Assembly: GCF_003611465.1 (NCBI RefSeq)
Contig: NZ_RAXV01000010.1
Coordinates: 25,019 to 89,018, forward strand
Origin: Acinetobacter tianfuensis
Lineage (GTDB): Bacteria; Pseudomonadota; Gammaproteobacteria; Pseudomonadales; Moraxellaceae
DNA length: 64,000 nucleotides
Reading direction: 5' to 3'
Position 1 is the stretch's first letter. Every line of letters begins with the position of its first letter. Below the pieces are notes generated by a model, which was not told the origin of the DNA, did no database searches, and saw only the letters and a list, made by a program, of their open reading frames with translations. The position numbers and the translations under genes were made by a program. Shown piece after piece: positions 43,990 through 53,154 of the stretch.

Positions 43990-46554
43990 ATGTCCAAGAG
44001 TGGCTTTGGTCAAATGTACCGCAAGCTTTCCAGTAAGCTTCTTGACCTCGTGGTAACACCGCATGTTCTTGGTGAAGTTCCAACTGAACCGCCTGCAGCA
44101 GCAGAAGAAAAACCGGCAGCAAAAAAAATCATCTGCTATGTGCTGCAAACACATTCACGAAGCAATGCTCTGATTGTGGACAGCGAAACCCGCCGTTTAA
44201 AACTGCAGCCTGCTTTAGACCCGCTGACGCTTGGCAATCACTCGGAAAAAGCATCTGTGCTGTTCTTGCAGCACCGCGATGAAAACAACCTGCTGAACCC
44301 GCCGCCGCATGCCTTTCCGCCACGCCTTTTGCGTCTGGTTGAGGCGCTGGAACAGCAGCCTGATTTAGATGTTGAGCTGATCCCAGTCACTTTGCTTTGG
44401 GGCCGTGATCCAGAGAAAGAAGACTCTTGGCTTAAACTGCTGTTTACAGACACGTGGTCTACGCCTAGCCGCGTGAAGCAGCTGATGAACATTGGCCTGC
44501 ATGGCCGTCAAACGTATATCGAATTTCATGAGCCGCAATCTTTGCGTGACTTAGTGAATTTTGCGAAAGAAACACACCCGAATTTATCCCCTGCAACCTA
44601 TATCATCAGCTCCCTGAATGACTATTTAGACGGTCAGCGTGAAGTGGTGCTTGGTCCTGATTTATCTGACCGCCGCAATGTAATGCATGGCTTAATTAAA
44701 TCTGCCGATGTGCAGGATGCAATCCGCCGTGAAAGTATCCGCAGCAAAATCAGTATGGTTGAAGCAGAACACCGCGCTATTGGCTATTTAAATGAAATCG
44801 TTTCCGACTATTCGCACTCTACTGTTCGTTTTGCCGACCTTGCTTTGACACGTTTATGGACACAGCTGTATGACGGTGTTGAAGTGCATAACTTCAGTAC
44901 CGTGCGTGAACTGGCAAAGGACTATGAAATTGTCTATACGCCATGTCACCGCAGCCATATTGACTATCTGCTGCTGTCTTATGTCATTTATAAACGCGGC
45001 TTGATGGTGCCGTATATCGCTGCAGGCGACAACCTGAACATGCCGTTTGTAGGACAAATTCTGCGCGGCGGCGGCGCATTCTTCATTCGCCGCACTTTCC
45101 GCGGCAATGGCTTATACACCACAGTATTCAAAGAATATCTATACAGCATTCTGTCACGCAACACCCCGCTGGAATACTTCATTGAAGGCGGCCGTTCACG
45201 TACTGGCCGCCTGCTTCCGCCTAAAACCGGCATGCTGGCAATGACCGTACACAGCCATTTGCGCAACCCCGCAAAACCAATTGTGTTCCTGCCAACCTAT
45301 ATTGGCTATGAACGCTTAATGGAAGGCGCAACCTATGTCGGTGAAATGAACGGCAAGCCCAAAGAAGGCGAATCGATTTTAGGCATTGTAAAAACCTTAC
45401 GTAAAATTGAACGTATCTTTGGCAAAGTACATGTGAACTTTGGCGAACCTGTGTTCTTAAATGACGTTCTGAAAGAACACGGCGCTGAACAGGTCAAAAT
45501 TGAAAAAAATGATGACGTCATGCCGCAGGAAGTGTCGGATGCAGTCAACAGTTCGGCACATGCGATTTTAGAAAACATTAACCGCGCAGTCGTGATTAAC
45601 CCTGTATCGCTGCTGTCTCTCATCTTGCTGGCTACGGCGAAACATACGCTGGATGAAGAGATCTGCATCAAGCAGCTGGACACTTACCGCAACTTGCTGA
45701 CAGCTCTGCCGTATGATGAACGCATGCAAGTCACGCCGCTGTCAGGTAAAGAAATCATTGCCTATGGCCTGAAACTCAAACTGATTAAGCGCGTAAATCA
45801 TGTGCTGGGCGATATTATTGCCATTGAAGATAATCAAGCAATATTGCTGACGTATTTCCGCAATAACATTCTGCATGCTTTTGTATTGCCTTCTCTGATT
45901 GCAGCGCTGGTTGAGCATAACGGTTCTATCCGCCGCGGCGATTTAATCAATGTGATCCGCACACTGTATCCATTCTTGAAAGCTGAACTCTTCCTCAAGT
46001 GGAAAGATGACGAGCTGAAAGATCAAATTTGCGCTTATGCAGAAGCCTTGATTCAAGCGAAGCTAATTACTGAAGATGCTGAAGGGAACTTGATTTCTCC
46101 AGCACCGAACAGTGAACAGCACAATCAGCTGGTTGTACTGGCTGCGCCTGTAATGCAGAGTCTTGAACGTTATTATATGACACTGACACTGATCACTCAG
46201 CGCGGTTCTGGCAACATTTCAACACGTCAAGTGGAAGAGCTGAGCCATTTGGTCGGCCAACGCTTATCTGTACTGTATGAGTTTAACTCGCCAGAATTTT
46301 TTGATAAGGCATTGTTCCAAAGCTTTATGAAAGTACTGACAGAAAAAAATTATATCGGCAAAAATGAAGAAGGCTCTATTGTTTTTGATGAGAGCTTCCA
46401 AAATGTTGCTCAATACGCCAATCTCGTACTGGATGATGCAACCCTGCAAATGCTGCAGCACATTACTACATTCAGTGATGATGAGCTGAAAGAAGCGCTG
46501 GATAAGGTTGCTGCTGAACAGGCGAAAAAACGCCTGAAACGCAAGAAGAAGTAA
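43990..46554 (+). CDS. plsB: Glycerol-3-phosphate 1-O-acyltransferase
   Basis: 854 residues. PlsB transfers an acyl chain from acyl-ACP or acyl-CoA to sn-glycerol-3-phosphate at the inner membrane, the first step of phospholipid synthesis. The catalytic H-x4-D motif H-R-S-H-I-D is at 320-325, block II G-G-A-F-F-I-R-R-T-F near 358-367 and block III E-G-G-R-S-R-T-G-R near 398-406. TAGGAG precedes the ATG. Divergent from tesB and followed by a strong terminator. Confidence 0.97.
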   Translation: MSKSGFGQMYRKLSSKLLDLVVTPHVLGEVPTEPPAAAEEKPAAKKIICYVLQTHSRSNALIVDSETRRLKLQPALDPLTLGNHSEKASVLFLQHRDENNLLNPPPHAFPPRLLRLVEALEQQPDLDVELIPVTLLWGRDPEKEDSWLKLLFTDTWSTPSRVKQLMNIGLHGRQTYIEFHEPQSLRDLVNFAKETHPNLSPATYIISSLNDYLDGQREVVLGPDLSDRRNVMHGLIKSADVQDAIRRESIRSKISMVEAEHRAIGYLNEIVSDYSHSTVRFADLALTRLWTQLYDGVEVHNFSTVRELAKDYEIVYTPCHRSHIDYLLLSYVIYKRGLMVPYIAAGDNLNMPFVGQILRGGGAFFIRRTFRGNGLYTTVFKEYLYSILSRNTPLEYFIEGGRSRTGRLLPPKTGMLAMTVHSHLRNPAKPIVFLPTYIGYERLMEGATYVGEMNGKPKEGESILGIVKTLRKIERIFGKVHVNFGEPVFLNDVLKEHGAEQVKIEKNDDVMPQEVSDAVNSSAHAILENINRAVVINPVSLLSLILLATAKHTLDEEICIKQLDTYRNLLTALPYDERMQVTPLSGKEIIAYGLKLKLIKRVNHVLGDIIAIEDNQAILLTYFRNNILHAFVLPSLIAALVEHNGSIRRGDLINVIRTLYPFLKAELFLKWKDDELKDQICAYAEALIQAKLITEDAEGNLISPAPNSEQHNQLVVLAAPVMQSLERYYMTLTLITQRGSGNISTRQVEELSHLVGQRLSVLYEFNSPEFFDKALFQSFMKVLTEKNYIGKNEEGSIVFDESFQNVAQYANLVLDDATLQMLQHITTFSDDELKEALDKVAAEQAKKRLKRKKK

Positions 46555-46573
46555 TTTCTTGTGATCCTTAATA

Positions 46574-46613
46574 AAAGCCCGGCATCTGCATAGCAGCAGA
46601 TGCCGGGCTTTTT
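46574..46613. terminator. Strong symmetric terminator after plsB
   Basis: 16-base perfect arms (AAAGCCCGGCATCTGC and its complement) with a 6-base loop and T5, usable in both directions. Confidence 0.93.
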
Positions 46614-46689
46614 ATGATCATATAAACTATACAACCGAATCAAAAATATGAATAATCTATGGGCTGCCAGCAAGTAACATCATACAGCA

Positions 46690-46863
46690 TTAATCTTTTG
46701 ATTTATTCTGCTGCTGAGCGCATTCCCCTGTGATTGCCGCAATAAAAGCATTTTCATAGGCGAACATTCCCCATCCGCATTTTTTAAAGCTGTAGACACT
46801 TAAAGATGCGCAGACAATAACGATCATTAAACAAATAACCATCTGAATTTTAAACATTTTCAT
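46690..46863 (-). CDS. 57-residue membrane peptide, paralogue of the 28-aa peptide
   Basis: 57 codons plus stop, ATG 46863. One hydrophobic helix (about 5-25, I-Q-M-V-I-C-L-M-I-V-I-V-C-A-S-L) is followed by a K-K-C-G-W and a polar tail with cysteines. The first 30 residues resemble the neighbouring 28-residue peptide (I-Q-M-x-I, two residues apart C, L-S, K-K-x-x-x-W), indicating tandem duplication. It starts three bases after the stop of that gene, with AGGGAA inside it as ribosome-binding site. Function unknown. Confidence 0.6.
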   Translation of the reverse strand: MKMFKIQMVICLMIVIVCASLSVYSFKKCGWGMFAYENAFIAAITGECAQQQNKSKD

Positions 46864-46866
46864 AGG

Positions 46867-46953
46867 TTAATATTCCCTCACCCATTTTTTAATACCGCAG
46901 AAACTTAAGGTTATACAGACAATAAAATAAATAATCATCTGAATTGTAAGCAT
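46867..46953 (-). CDS. 28-residue membrane peptide
   Basis: 28 codons plus stop, ATG 46953 overlapping the stop of the 128-residue gene in TAATG, with GGAAAAAA as Shine-Dalgarno. Nearly the whole peptide is one membrane helix (I-Q-M-I-I-Y-F-I-V-C-I-T-L-S-F-C-G) ending I-K-K-W-V-R-E-Y. The TAATG coupling supports translation from the upstream gene. Function unknown. Confidence 0.6.
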   Translation of the reverse strand: MLTIQMIIYFIVCITLSFCGIKKWVREY

Positions 46954-47339
46954 TATTTTTTCCATTTTTTTATTAACATTTCAGTTTGCTCAACTAGATA
47001 TGCCGCACCGAAATACAAAAAGTAAGGGGCAAATGCTAAACTGAGACCCAGCCAGTATGGCAAACCAAAAGCATGATAACCGAAAGGTGAAACCAGTATA
47101 TTGATCAGGTAAATCAGCTTTCCAGCATGGTTGCCCATCAAAGAATTGATCCAGCTGACCACCAGAAAACCCATGATAACTACAGCGGCGGTTACACTGA
47201 TCAACGGGTTAATGGAAACAGAACTCAGCCATTTTAGAGCAGCGCCAAAGCCTGCAACCGCTGCAACAATATTGGCAGCACTGACCACACAGGCAGCCCA
47301 GAATGTGAGCGTCGGTATTTTCTTTAAAACATCGCTCAT
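46953..47339 (-). CDS. 128-residue polytopic membrane protein of unknown function
   Basis: 128 residues, about four transmembrane helices (about 11-32, 41-62, 73-90 and 93-113) and a basic C-terminus (I-K-K-W-K-K). GGAG before the ATG. It begins a three-gene chain with the 28- and 57-residue peptides, with 1-base overlap and 3-base gap. I do not recognise a family; its size and topology fit holin-like or small inner-membrane accessory proteins but nothing specific. Confidence 0.75.
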   Translation of the reverse strand: MSDVLKKIPTLTFWAACVVSAANIVAAVAGFGAALKWLSSVSINPLISVTAAVVIMGFLVVSWINSLMGNHAGKLIYLINILVSPFGYHAFGLPYWLGLSLAFAPYFLYFGAAYLVEQTEMLIKKWKK

Positions 47340-47553
47340 GATTGCTCCATTCGGTTAAACATTATCGCCAAAGACATCATGTATGTGTTAACTCAAATAC
47401 TTTGTATTGCAATGAAGTCTTTTATGCCTCTTAATTTGCATCATCAGCAATAAACACAATACTTATGATTCAAAAACTTATCTTTATGATAATCAGATAA
47501 ATATTTGAAATAAAGAAAAATAATCTTGAAATAAATGTATCCGGACTGCTTTG
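47340..47553. other. AT-rich gap upstream of the 128-aa membrane protein
   Basis: About 210 bases, very AT-rich, holding the likely promoter of the membrane-protein trio. I see no gene and no clear operator. Confidence 0.5.
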
Positions 47554-47585
47554 AAAAGCGGCTTATTTTAAAGCCGCTTTTTTTA
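47554..47585. terminator. Hairpin between the membrane trio and the DUF4189 gene
   Basis: AAAGCGGCTT/AAGCCGCTTT with T7 in the plus direction and TTTT in the minus direction. It probably ends the DUF4189 transcript, 48 bases after that stop. Confidence 0.65.
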
Positions 47586-47632
47586 TTACCCATATAACAG
47601 CAGATCCAAGGGGATATGCTGTCAATCACAGC

Positions 47633-48190
47633 TTAATTAACAATCACAGATAAATTTCTCTCATAAACAATTTTACAATTCGACAATTTATACTTATTGA
47701 TACAGGCATCCATTGCAGCATCTTTAATATTCTGCTCAGAATATGCTCTCTGCCCCCAAAAATTGTGCTGGCCGCCTTTGCCATATCTTAAATTCATTTG
47801 TATTTTGCCATTTTCAAGTTCCCCCTTCGTCACTACTATTGGTGCATCCTGCGTTGTATACCCAATGGCGCTTGCAACTTTTTTTCCACATGATGTGCGT
47901 TTAGCCAAAAAGCTTCTTGGTTCTTCTGTCTCAATCTCCCTGCATGTTTTTGTTGCCGTTAGTTTGGCTAAATCAGGATTTGTTGCATAAGCATACCCCC
48001 ATATCTGAGTATCAGGATCATAAGCAATCGCCGCATACCAATACCGCTGCACAGGAGCACTATTTCCACCCCACCCGCAAACACTTGGATCTACCGATTG
48101 GCAATAACCATTGGTTGGATTAGCATGGCTTAAATGACTGAGGCTCAATAGCCCCAATACGCTTAAACAATAAAAAATACGATGGCTCAT
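47633..48190 (-). CDS. Exported DUF4189 protein
   Basis: 185 residues with a signal peptide (cleaved near S-H-A, residue 24) and several cysteines. The mature part has the DUF4189 pattern: Y-A-A-I-A-Y-D-P-D-T-Q-I-W-G-Y-A-Y-A-T, a C-x-E/x-x stretch and a C-terminal C-I-N-K-Y-K-L-S-N-C. This family of small secreted proteins is of unknown function; its members often have several paralogues. It neighbours the membrane trio and is AT-richer than its surroundings. The leader upstream is AT-rich and uninformative. Confidence 0.82.
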   Translation of the reverse strand: MSHRIFYCLSVLGLLSLSHLSHANPTNGYCQSVDPSVCGWGGNSAPVQRYWYAAIAYDPDTQIWGYAYATNPDLAKLTATKTCREIETEEPRSFLAKRTSCGKKVASAIGYTTQDAPIVVTKGELENGKIQMNLRYGKGGQHNFWGQRAYSEQNIKDAAMDACINKYKLSNCKIVYERNLSVIVN

Positions 48191-48470
48191 GATGCTTTCC
48201 TTGTAATACGCTTAAAAAACCGGTTTTCAAAAAATCACTTAAAAATATAATTTTATAAATAAATACATGTTTTATCATTTGCTATAACAACAAATATTTA
48301 AATTAAACAGGCGCTCAAAAAGCATACTCACTTTAAAGCATTGGCTTTTAAAGTCACTTTTTTACACTTTAGAGTTGCACAGTACTCAATCAGTTAATGA
48401 TCGCCATCATAAAGTATAAAATCGTGCAGCCGCGAAAATGGCAACTGAACTCATGTACTGCAAGATCTTT
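48191..48470. other. AT-rich intergenic region
   Basis: 280 bases with no gene. Contains an imperfect hairpin near 48331-48353 (ACTTTAAAGC with its complement) followed in the plus direction by T6. It may end the epimerase-like transcript from the other side only weakly. Confidence 0.45.
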
Positions 48471-49256
48471 CTAGCAGCCATCATGTTTCAGCACAAACCC
48501 GCACGCCACCATCCGCTCCGCAAAAATCCGTTTCCCCGTTTCACTGCCGCTTTCCAGCACCAGCTCGGGCAAACTTAATGAGCGTTGAATTGCCAAAATC
48601 CGCTCATGCAATGGTTCTGGCTTATTATTACTGCAAATATATGATTTTTCTGCATGTTCCACGTGAAGCAGGTGCACTAAGAACCTTGCAAGATCATCAA
48701 TGTGAATGCGGTTTGCCCAATGAATATTTAGGCAGCTTTTAGTCGTCTCTGCCAGCTTCTGCATTCGGGCAGATGATCCGCCATAAATCCCTGTCGGACG
48801 GACAATCACGCATGCTGCAGGAAAAGCAGTTTGATACAGCTGCTCCATCTGCAGCAGCAGCCTGCCTTGTTCATCTATAGGGTTTGGCACGGTGTCATCA
48901 TCCACGCGCTCCCCTGCATTTTCACCATAGACCCGCGTCGAAGACACCACCATGATTTTTTGAACCGGATGATTTTTTAAAGCCTGAATAATCGGCTGGA
49001 CAGTATCCACATAGGTCTGCTGATAAGCCTGCAATGGACTCAAACTGCTGTTACGTGCGGGCGCAAGCAGCACATAAACGGCATCTACAGGCGCAATAGC
49101 GCTTAAATCCAGCTGACGCACATCCTGAATCAGATGATTGGCATACACATCGGTTTTCGGGCTGCGGCTGATTGTGGTAATTTGGTGGCCCTGCTCAAAT
49201 AACAGTTTTGCAGCGCGCTGAGATGTTTTACCATAACCTATAAATAAAATATGCAT
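48471..49256 (-). CDS. NAD(P)-dependent epimerase/dehydratase-like protein
   Basis: 261 residues, extended SDR-like Rossmann fold. The nucleotide loop is G-Y-G-K-T-S near residues 7-12, and S-S-T-R-V-Y (104-109) may carry the Ser and Tyr of the active site, but the usual Y-x3-K is missing (Y109-G-E-N-A). It resembles YeeZ-type proteins, whose substrates are not established. A nucleoside-sugar epimerase role is not supported. It opposes recG with 50 bases between the starts. Confidence 0.8.
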   Translation of the reverse strand: MHILFIGYGKTSQRAAKLLFEQGHQITTISRSPKTDVYANHLIQDVRQLDLSAIAPVDAVYVLLAPARNSSLSPLQAYQQTYVDTVQPIIQALKNHPVQKIMVVSSTRVYGENAGERVDDDTVPNPIDEQGRLLLQMEQLYQTAFPAACVIVRPTGIYGGSSARMQKLAETTKSCLNIHWANRIHIDDLARFLVHLLHVEHAEKSYICSNNKPEPLHERILAIQRSLSLPELVLESGSETGKRIFAERMVACGFVLKHDGC

Positions 49257-49306
49257 TTAGCACCTAATCACAGACTTAACATCTGTCCAAAACATCATGA
49301 GGGGAA

Positions 49307-51352
49307 ATGGCTGCCGTTCACCAACTGCAAGGCGTAGGAAACGCTGCTGCCGCATTGCTTGAAAAACTGAATATTTTCAATACCGACGACTTACTGTTTC
49401 ATTTGCCGCGTGACTATGAAGACCGCAGCACTATTATACCCATGAATCAGCTGACCGTTGGCCGCAGCTATTTGCTCGAAGGCATTGTCAAAAGTGTCGA
49501 CTTTCCGCCAGGAAAACGCAAATCGATGGCCGTGCTGCTGGATGATGATACAGGCAAAGTTACCTTACGTTTTTATCACATTTATAAAGGCATTACCGAC
49601 CGCGCGAAAATGGGCGCCCGCCTGCGTATCTTTGGCGAAGTGCGTGTCGGCGCACGCGGCTTGGAGATGTACCACCCTGAGCTGCAGCTGATCACTGAAC
49701 ATACGCCGCTGCCGCAAACACAGCTGACTGCCATTTACCCTGCAACTGATGGACTGACTCAGCCTAAACTGCGTGAATATGTAAAGCAGGCTTTAGAAAA
49801 TCACAGCGATCATCTGCCTGAACTGTTGCCGCAAAAACTGACTAACGGCTATGCGCTGAAACAAGCGCTGGACTATATTCATCATCCACCTGTAAACGCC
49901 AATATGCTGCAGCTGACGCAAGGCTCACACCCTGCCCAGCAGCGTTTGATTTTTGAAGAACTGGTTGCGCATCAAGTCAGCCTGTTGACCCGCCGCGCCT
50001 ATATACAGCAGATTGAAGCGCCTTCATTCAGCCCAAGTAAGACCTTCACCAAAGCTCTGCTTAGCAGCCTGCCCTTTGAAATGACAGGCGCGCAAAAACG
50101 GGTATCCAAAGAAATTGCCAAAGATTTAAAACAGAACAAACCCATGCTGCGCCTAGTGCAGGGCGATGTCGGCGCGGGCAAAACCTTGGTGGCAGGCGTG
50201 GCTGCCTGCCATGCCCTAGAAGAAGGCTGGCAGGTGGCGCTGATGGCGCCCACTGAAATTTTGGCTGAACAGCATTATTTGAATTTTAAAAAATGGTTTG
50301 AGCCTTTGGGCCTGACCGTGTCTTGGCTCTCCGGCAAGCAAAAAGGCAAAGCCCGCGCCGCAGCCGAGCTAAGCATTCTGGATGGCAGCGCAAATTTAGT
50401 GGTCGGCACCCATGCGCTGTTTCAGGACAATGTCGCCTTTGCCAAACTTGGTCTAGTGATTATTGATGAGCAGCACCGTTTTGGGGTCGATCAGCGTTTG
50501 GCGCTGCGCAATAAGGGCTTAAATGGCATGACGCCGCATCAGCTGGTGATGACCGCCACGCCTATTCCCCGCACACTAGCGATGTCGGCTTATGGCGATT
50601 TAGACACCTCAGTGATTGATGAACTGCCGCCCGGCCGTACGCCAATTCAAACTGTGACGATACCGCTCGACCGCCGTGAAGAAGTGCTGCAGCGCATTGC
50701 CACCAACTGCGCCGAAGGCAAACAGGCCTATTGGGTCTGCACCTTGGTCGAACAGTCCGAAACTTTAGATGCGCAAGCTGCTGAAGCCACCTTTACCGAA
50801 ATTAAAGAACGCTTCCCCGAGCTGAATATCGGACTGGTGCATGGAAAAATGAAAGCCGATGAAAAGCAGGCTGTAATGCAGCAGTTTAAGGACAATGAAC
50901 TGCAATTGCTGATAGCCACTACGGTGATTGAAGTGGGTGTGGATGTCCCAAATGCATCCATCATGGTAATTGAAAATGCAGAGCGTCTAGGCTTATCTCA
51001 GCTGCATCAGCTGCGGGGGCGCGTGGGACGCGGTGCAAAAGCCAGCTTCTGTGCCCTGCTGTATAAAAACCCGCTGTCGCAAAATGGGCAGGAACGCTTA
51101 CGTATCATGCGTGAAACCAATGACGGCTTTATGATTGCGGAAAAAGATTTAGAAATACGCGGTCCCGGTGAACTGCTTGGCACCAAGCAAACAGGCGATA
51201 TGGGCTTTCGTGTAGCTAAATTAGAACGCGATGATCATCTGCTGAATCAAGCGCATTATGCTGCGCAGCAAATATTAAAAGAACATCCTAAAAATGCAGA
51301 AGCCTTGCTGAAACGCTGGCTGCCGGAAGCGCCGAGATATGCCTATGTCTAA
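49307..51352 (+). CDS. recG: ATP-dependent DNA helicase RecG
   Basis: 681 residues. RecG remodels stalled replication forks and branched DNA. An N-terminal wedge OB-fold domain (about 1-170) precedes two helicase domains: Walker A G-D-V-G-A-G-K-T near 284-291 and D-E-Q-H near 388-391. Motif VI is Q-x-R-G-R-V-G-R-G, with the TRG-like L-G-T-K-Q-T-G-D-M near residue 624. The ATG at 49307 has AGGGGAA close by. Its stop overlaps the comF start. Confidence 0.96.
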   Translation: MAAVHQLQGVGNAAAALLEKLNIFNTDDLLFHLPRDYEDRSTIIPMNQLTVGRSYLLEGIVKSVDFPPGKRKSMAVLLDDDTGKVTLRFYHIYKGITDRAKMGARLRIFGEVRVGARGLEMYHPELQLITEHTPLPQTQLTAIYPATDGLTQPKLREYVKQALENHSDHLPELLPQKLTNGYALKQALDYIHHPPVNANMLQLTQGSHPAQQRLIFEELVAHQVSLLTRRAYIQQIEAPSFSPSKTFTKALLSSLPFEMTGAQKRVSKEIAKDLKQNKPMLRLVQGDVGAGKTLVAGVAACHALEEGWQVALMAPTEILAEQHYLNFKKWFEPLGLTVSWLSGKQKGKARAAAELSILDGSANLVVGTHALFQDNVAFAKLGLVIIDEQHRFGVDQRLALRNKGLNGMTPHQLVMTATPIPRTLAMSAYGDLDTSVIDELPPGRTPIQTVTIPLDRREEVLQRIATNCAEGKQAYWVCTLVEQSETLDAQAAEATFTEIKERFPELNIGLVHGKMKADEKQAVMQQFKDNELQLLIATTVIEVGVDVPNASIMVIENAERLGLSQLHQLRGRVGRGAKASFCALLYKNPLSQNGQERLRIMRETNDGFMIAEKDLEIRGPGELLGTKQTGDMGFRVAKLERDDHLLNQAHYAAQQILKEHPKNAEALLKRWLPEAPRYAYV

Positions 51353-51977
51353 AACACTGCTGCAGCAGGCAGCGGGCTTTTTCCGCAGTTTTCAGCCCTG
51401 CCAGCTTTGCCATGCAGATACACAGCATCAGCATCATGTTTGCCTAGATTGCTGGCAAAACCTGCCATGGCAGAGACAAAGCGTGCAGCGTCAGGAAATG
51501 CAGATATTGGCTGCCTGTGACTATGCATATCCGCTCGACCGTATTATTCACCAGTTCAAATACGAACAGCAGCTGCATTACACACCTTTACTTTCAGGTA
51601 TCTTGCAAACACTGAAATACCCTAAAGTACAAGCCATAGTACCAATGCCGATTTCCACAGAGCGCTTATGCGAACGCGGCTACAATCAGTCACTGCTGCT
51701 GGCAAAAGCACTGTCAAAACATTTGCAGCTACCCATCTGGCAGCCAGTGGAACGCTTAAAACAGCACTCACAAAAAGGGCTCAGCCGTTTTGAACGAATT
51801 GAAGATATTCAGCAACAGTTTCAATTGGCGCCGCCGTCAAATTTACGTTACCGCAAAGTGCTGATCGTGGATGATGTCGTGACCACTGGCAGTTCCATTC
51901 ACGCTCTAAAAAATTGTTTAGAGCAATTGGGCTGCCAAGAAGTACATGCTGTTTGCTTGGCAGCTGCTCAGATTTAA
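51339..51977 (+). CDS. comF: ComF family phosphoribosyltransferase-like protein
   Basis: 212 residues from ATG 51339 (a second ATG at 51345 gives 210). The N-terminal zinc knuckle C-x2-C (Cys21/Cys24 from the first ATG) and C-x2-C about nine residues later precede a phosphoribosyltransferase domain with the PRPP loop V-L-I-V-D-D-V-V-T-T-G-S-S. ComF is needed for DNA uptake in naturally competent bacteria, with a possible role in handling the internalised strand. It overlaps the end of recG by 14 bases, so the two are co-transcribed. Confidence 0.88.
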   Translation: MPMSKTLLQQAAGFFRSFQPCQLCHADTQHQHHVCLDCWQNLPWQRQSVQRQEMQILAACDYAYPLDRIIHQFKYEQQLHYTPLLSGILQTLKYPKVQAIVPMPISTERLCERGYNQSLLLAKALSKHLQLPIWQPVERLKQHSQKGLSRFERIEDIQQQFQLAPPSNLRYRKVLIVDDVVTTGSSIHALKNCLEQLGCQEVHAVCLAAAQI

Positions 51978-51987
51978 AACTGCCGAC

Positions 51988-52007
51988 AGAAGCTAAAGCT
52001 TCTTTTA
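51988..52007 (+). terminator. Terminator of recG-comF overlapping the Nudix stop
   Basis: AGAAGCT/AGCTTCT stem and TTTT, ten bases after comF. It overlaps the last codons of the convergent Nudix gene. Confidence 0.7.
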
Positions 52008-52403
52008 TACAGCCGCAGACTGCTGCTGAATCCAAGGAATCACCACTTCACGCGTCAGCGGTGCAAGCAGTGTATCTTGGTCATCTAAATCGACCCAGCG
52101 CATTTCTGCAATCTCTGCCTGCACCTCAGGCATGCGATCCAACGCCACATGATAAACATAGCTCACCAGCAGATGATCCGGCTCGTTCGCAGTCTGGGTT
52201 TCAAAACGCCCTAAATAATGCAGAATTTCAGCCTGACAGCCAATTTCTTCAGCAATTTCCCGCACAATCGTCTGCTCTGGCAGCTCATTCGGTTCAAGTT
52301 TACCGCCTACTTGCATGAAGCAAGCGGTATTACGCTTACGCACCACCAGCATCTGCTGCTGTTCATTCAGCACAATCCCCGCGGCCACTGTAATCACTTT
52401 CAT
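52005..52403 (-). CDS. Nudix hydrolase
   Basis: 132 residues. The Nudix box G-x5-E-x7-R-E-U-x-E-E-x-G-U is complete at 34-56 (G-K-L-E-P-N-E ... R-E-I-A-E-E-I-G). Such proteins hydrolyse nucleoside diphosphates linked to other groups. The exact substrate cannot be inferred. It is two bases downstream of the LOG gene and is presumably in the same transcript. Confidence 0.9.
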   Translation of the reverse strand: MKVITVAAGIVLNEQQQMLVVRKRNTACFMQVGGKLEPNELPEQTIVREIAEEIGCQAEILHYLGRFETQTANEPDHLLVSYVYHVALDRMPEVQAEIAEMRWVDLDDQDTLLAPLTREVVIPWIQQQSAAV

Positions 52404-52405
52404 CT

Positions 52406-53002
52406 TTACTTCACCAAATCCTGCTGATCAGCCGCCATGCCCCATTTCGGCTGCGGCGCTGTATAACTTTGCAGTTGAATCAAAATTTCTGAGAAACTAG
52501 CAGAACAAATTAAGCTTTGGCTAAATCTGCTTTGGGTAAAGCCTTTTTCTGCCGTGAAATGAATAAACTTCAGCAAATCATCATAAAAGCCTTCGACATT
52601 TAAAAATGCACAAGGCTTTAAATGAATGCCCAGCTGCGCCCATGTCCATTGCTCAAAAATTTCCTCTAGCGTACCTGCACCGCCTGGAATAGCGACAAAC
52701 CCATCAGAAAGCTCCGACATCTTCGTCTTACGCTCATGCATATTTTCCACAACATACAATTCGGTTAAATTTGGATGCGCCAGTTCACGGTCAACCAGCT
52801 GTTTAGGAATCACGCCAATGACTTGACCGCCTGCCTGCAAAGCGCTGTCTGCCACAATACCCATTAGGCCTGAACGGCCGCCGCCATAAACCAGCGTGAT
52901 CCGATTTTCAGCCAGCTGCTGACCTACGATTTGCGCCGTTTCTGCAAAAATTGGATCTGTTCCTAAAGCCGAACCGCAAAATATTGCTATAGATTTCATC
53001 AT
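52406..53002 (-). CDS. LOG family protein (TIGR00730, Rossmann-like)
   Basis: 198 residues, with ATG 53002 or the adjacent ATG 52999. The conserved P-G-G-A-G-T-L-E-E (106-114) and G-G-G-R-S-G-L-M-G (40-48) identify the LOG/YgdH family. Its members act as nucleoside monophosphate phosphoribohydrolases, first described for cytokinin activation. In bacteria the physiological role is mostly unclear. Confidence 0.9.
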   Translation of the reverse strand: MMKSIAIFCGSALGTDPIFAETAQIVGQQLAENRITLVYGGGRSGLMGIVADSALQAGGQVIGVIPKQLVDRELAHPNLTELYVVENMHERKTKMSELSDGFVAIPGGAGTLEEIFEQWTWAQLGIHLKPCAFLNVEGFYDDLLKFIHFTAEKGFTQSRFSQSLICSASFSEILIQLQSYTAPQPKWGMAADQQDLVK

Positions 53003-53154
53003 TTACCGCCCTGTTATTAATCTGTCACACCGCTAAACTAAACTTCGCGGTGTTTTTTTAATAAAATAAACATTCGAGCAGTGTATTTCTTAAAATCCTT
53101 GTCTAAAATACACGCATTCAATCACACTTACTGCGCAAGGGAGAAAAAGACGGC

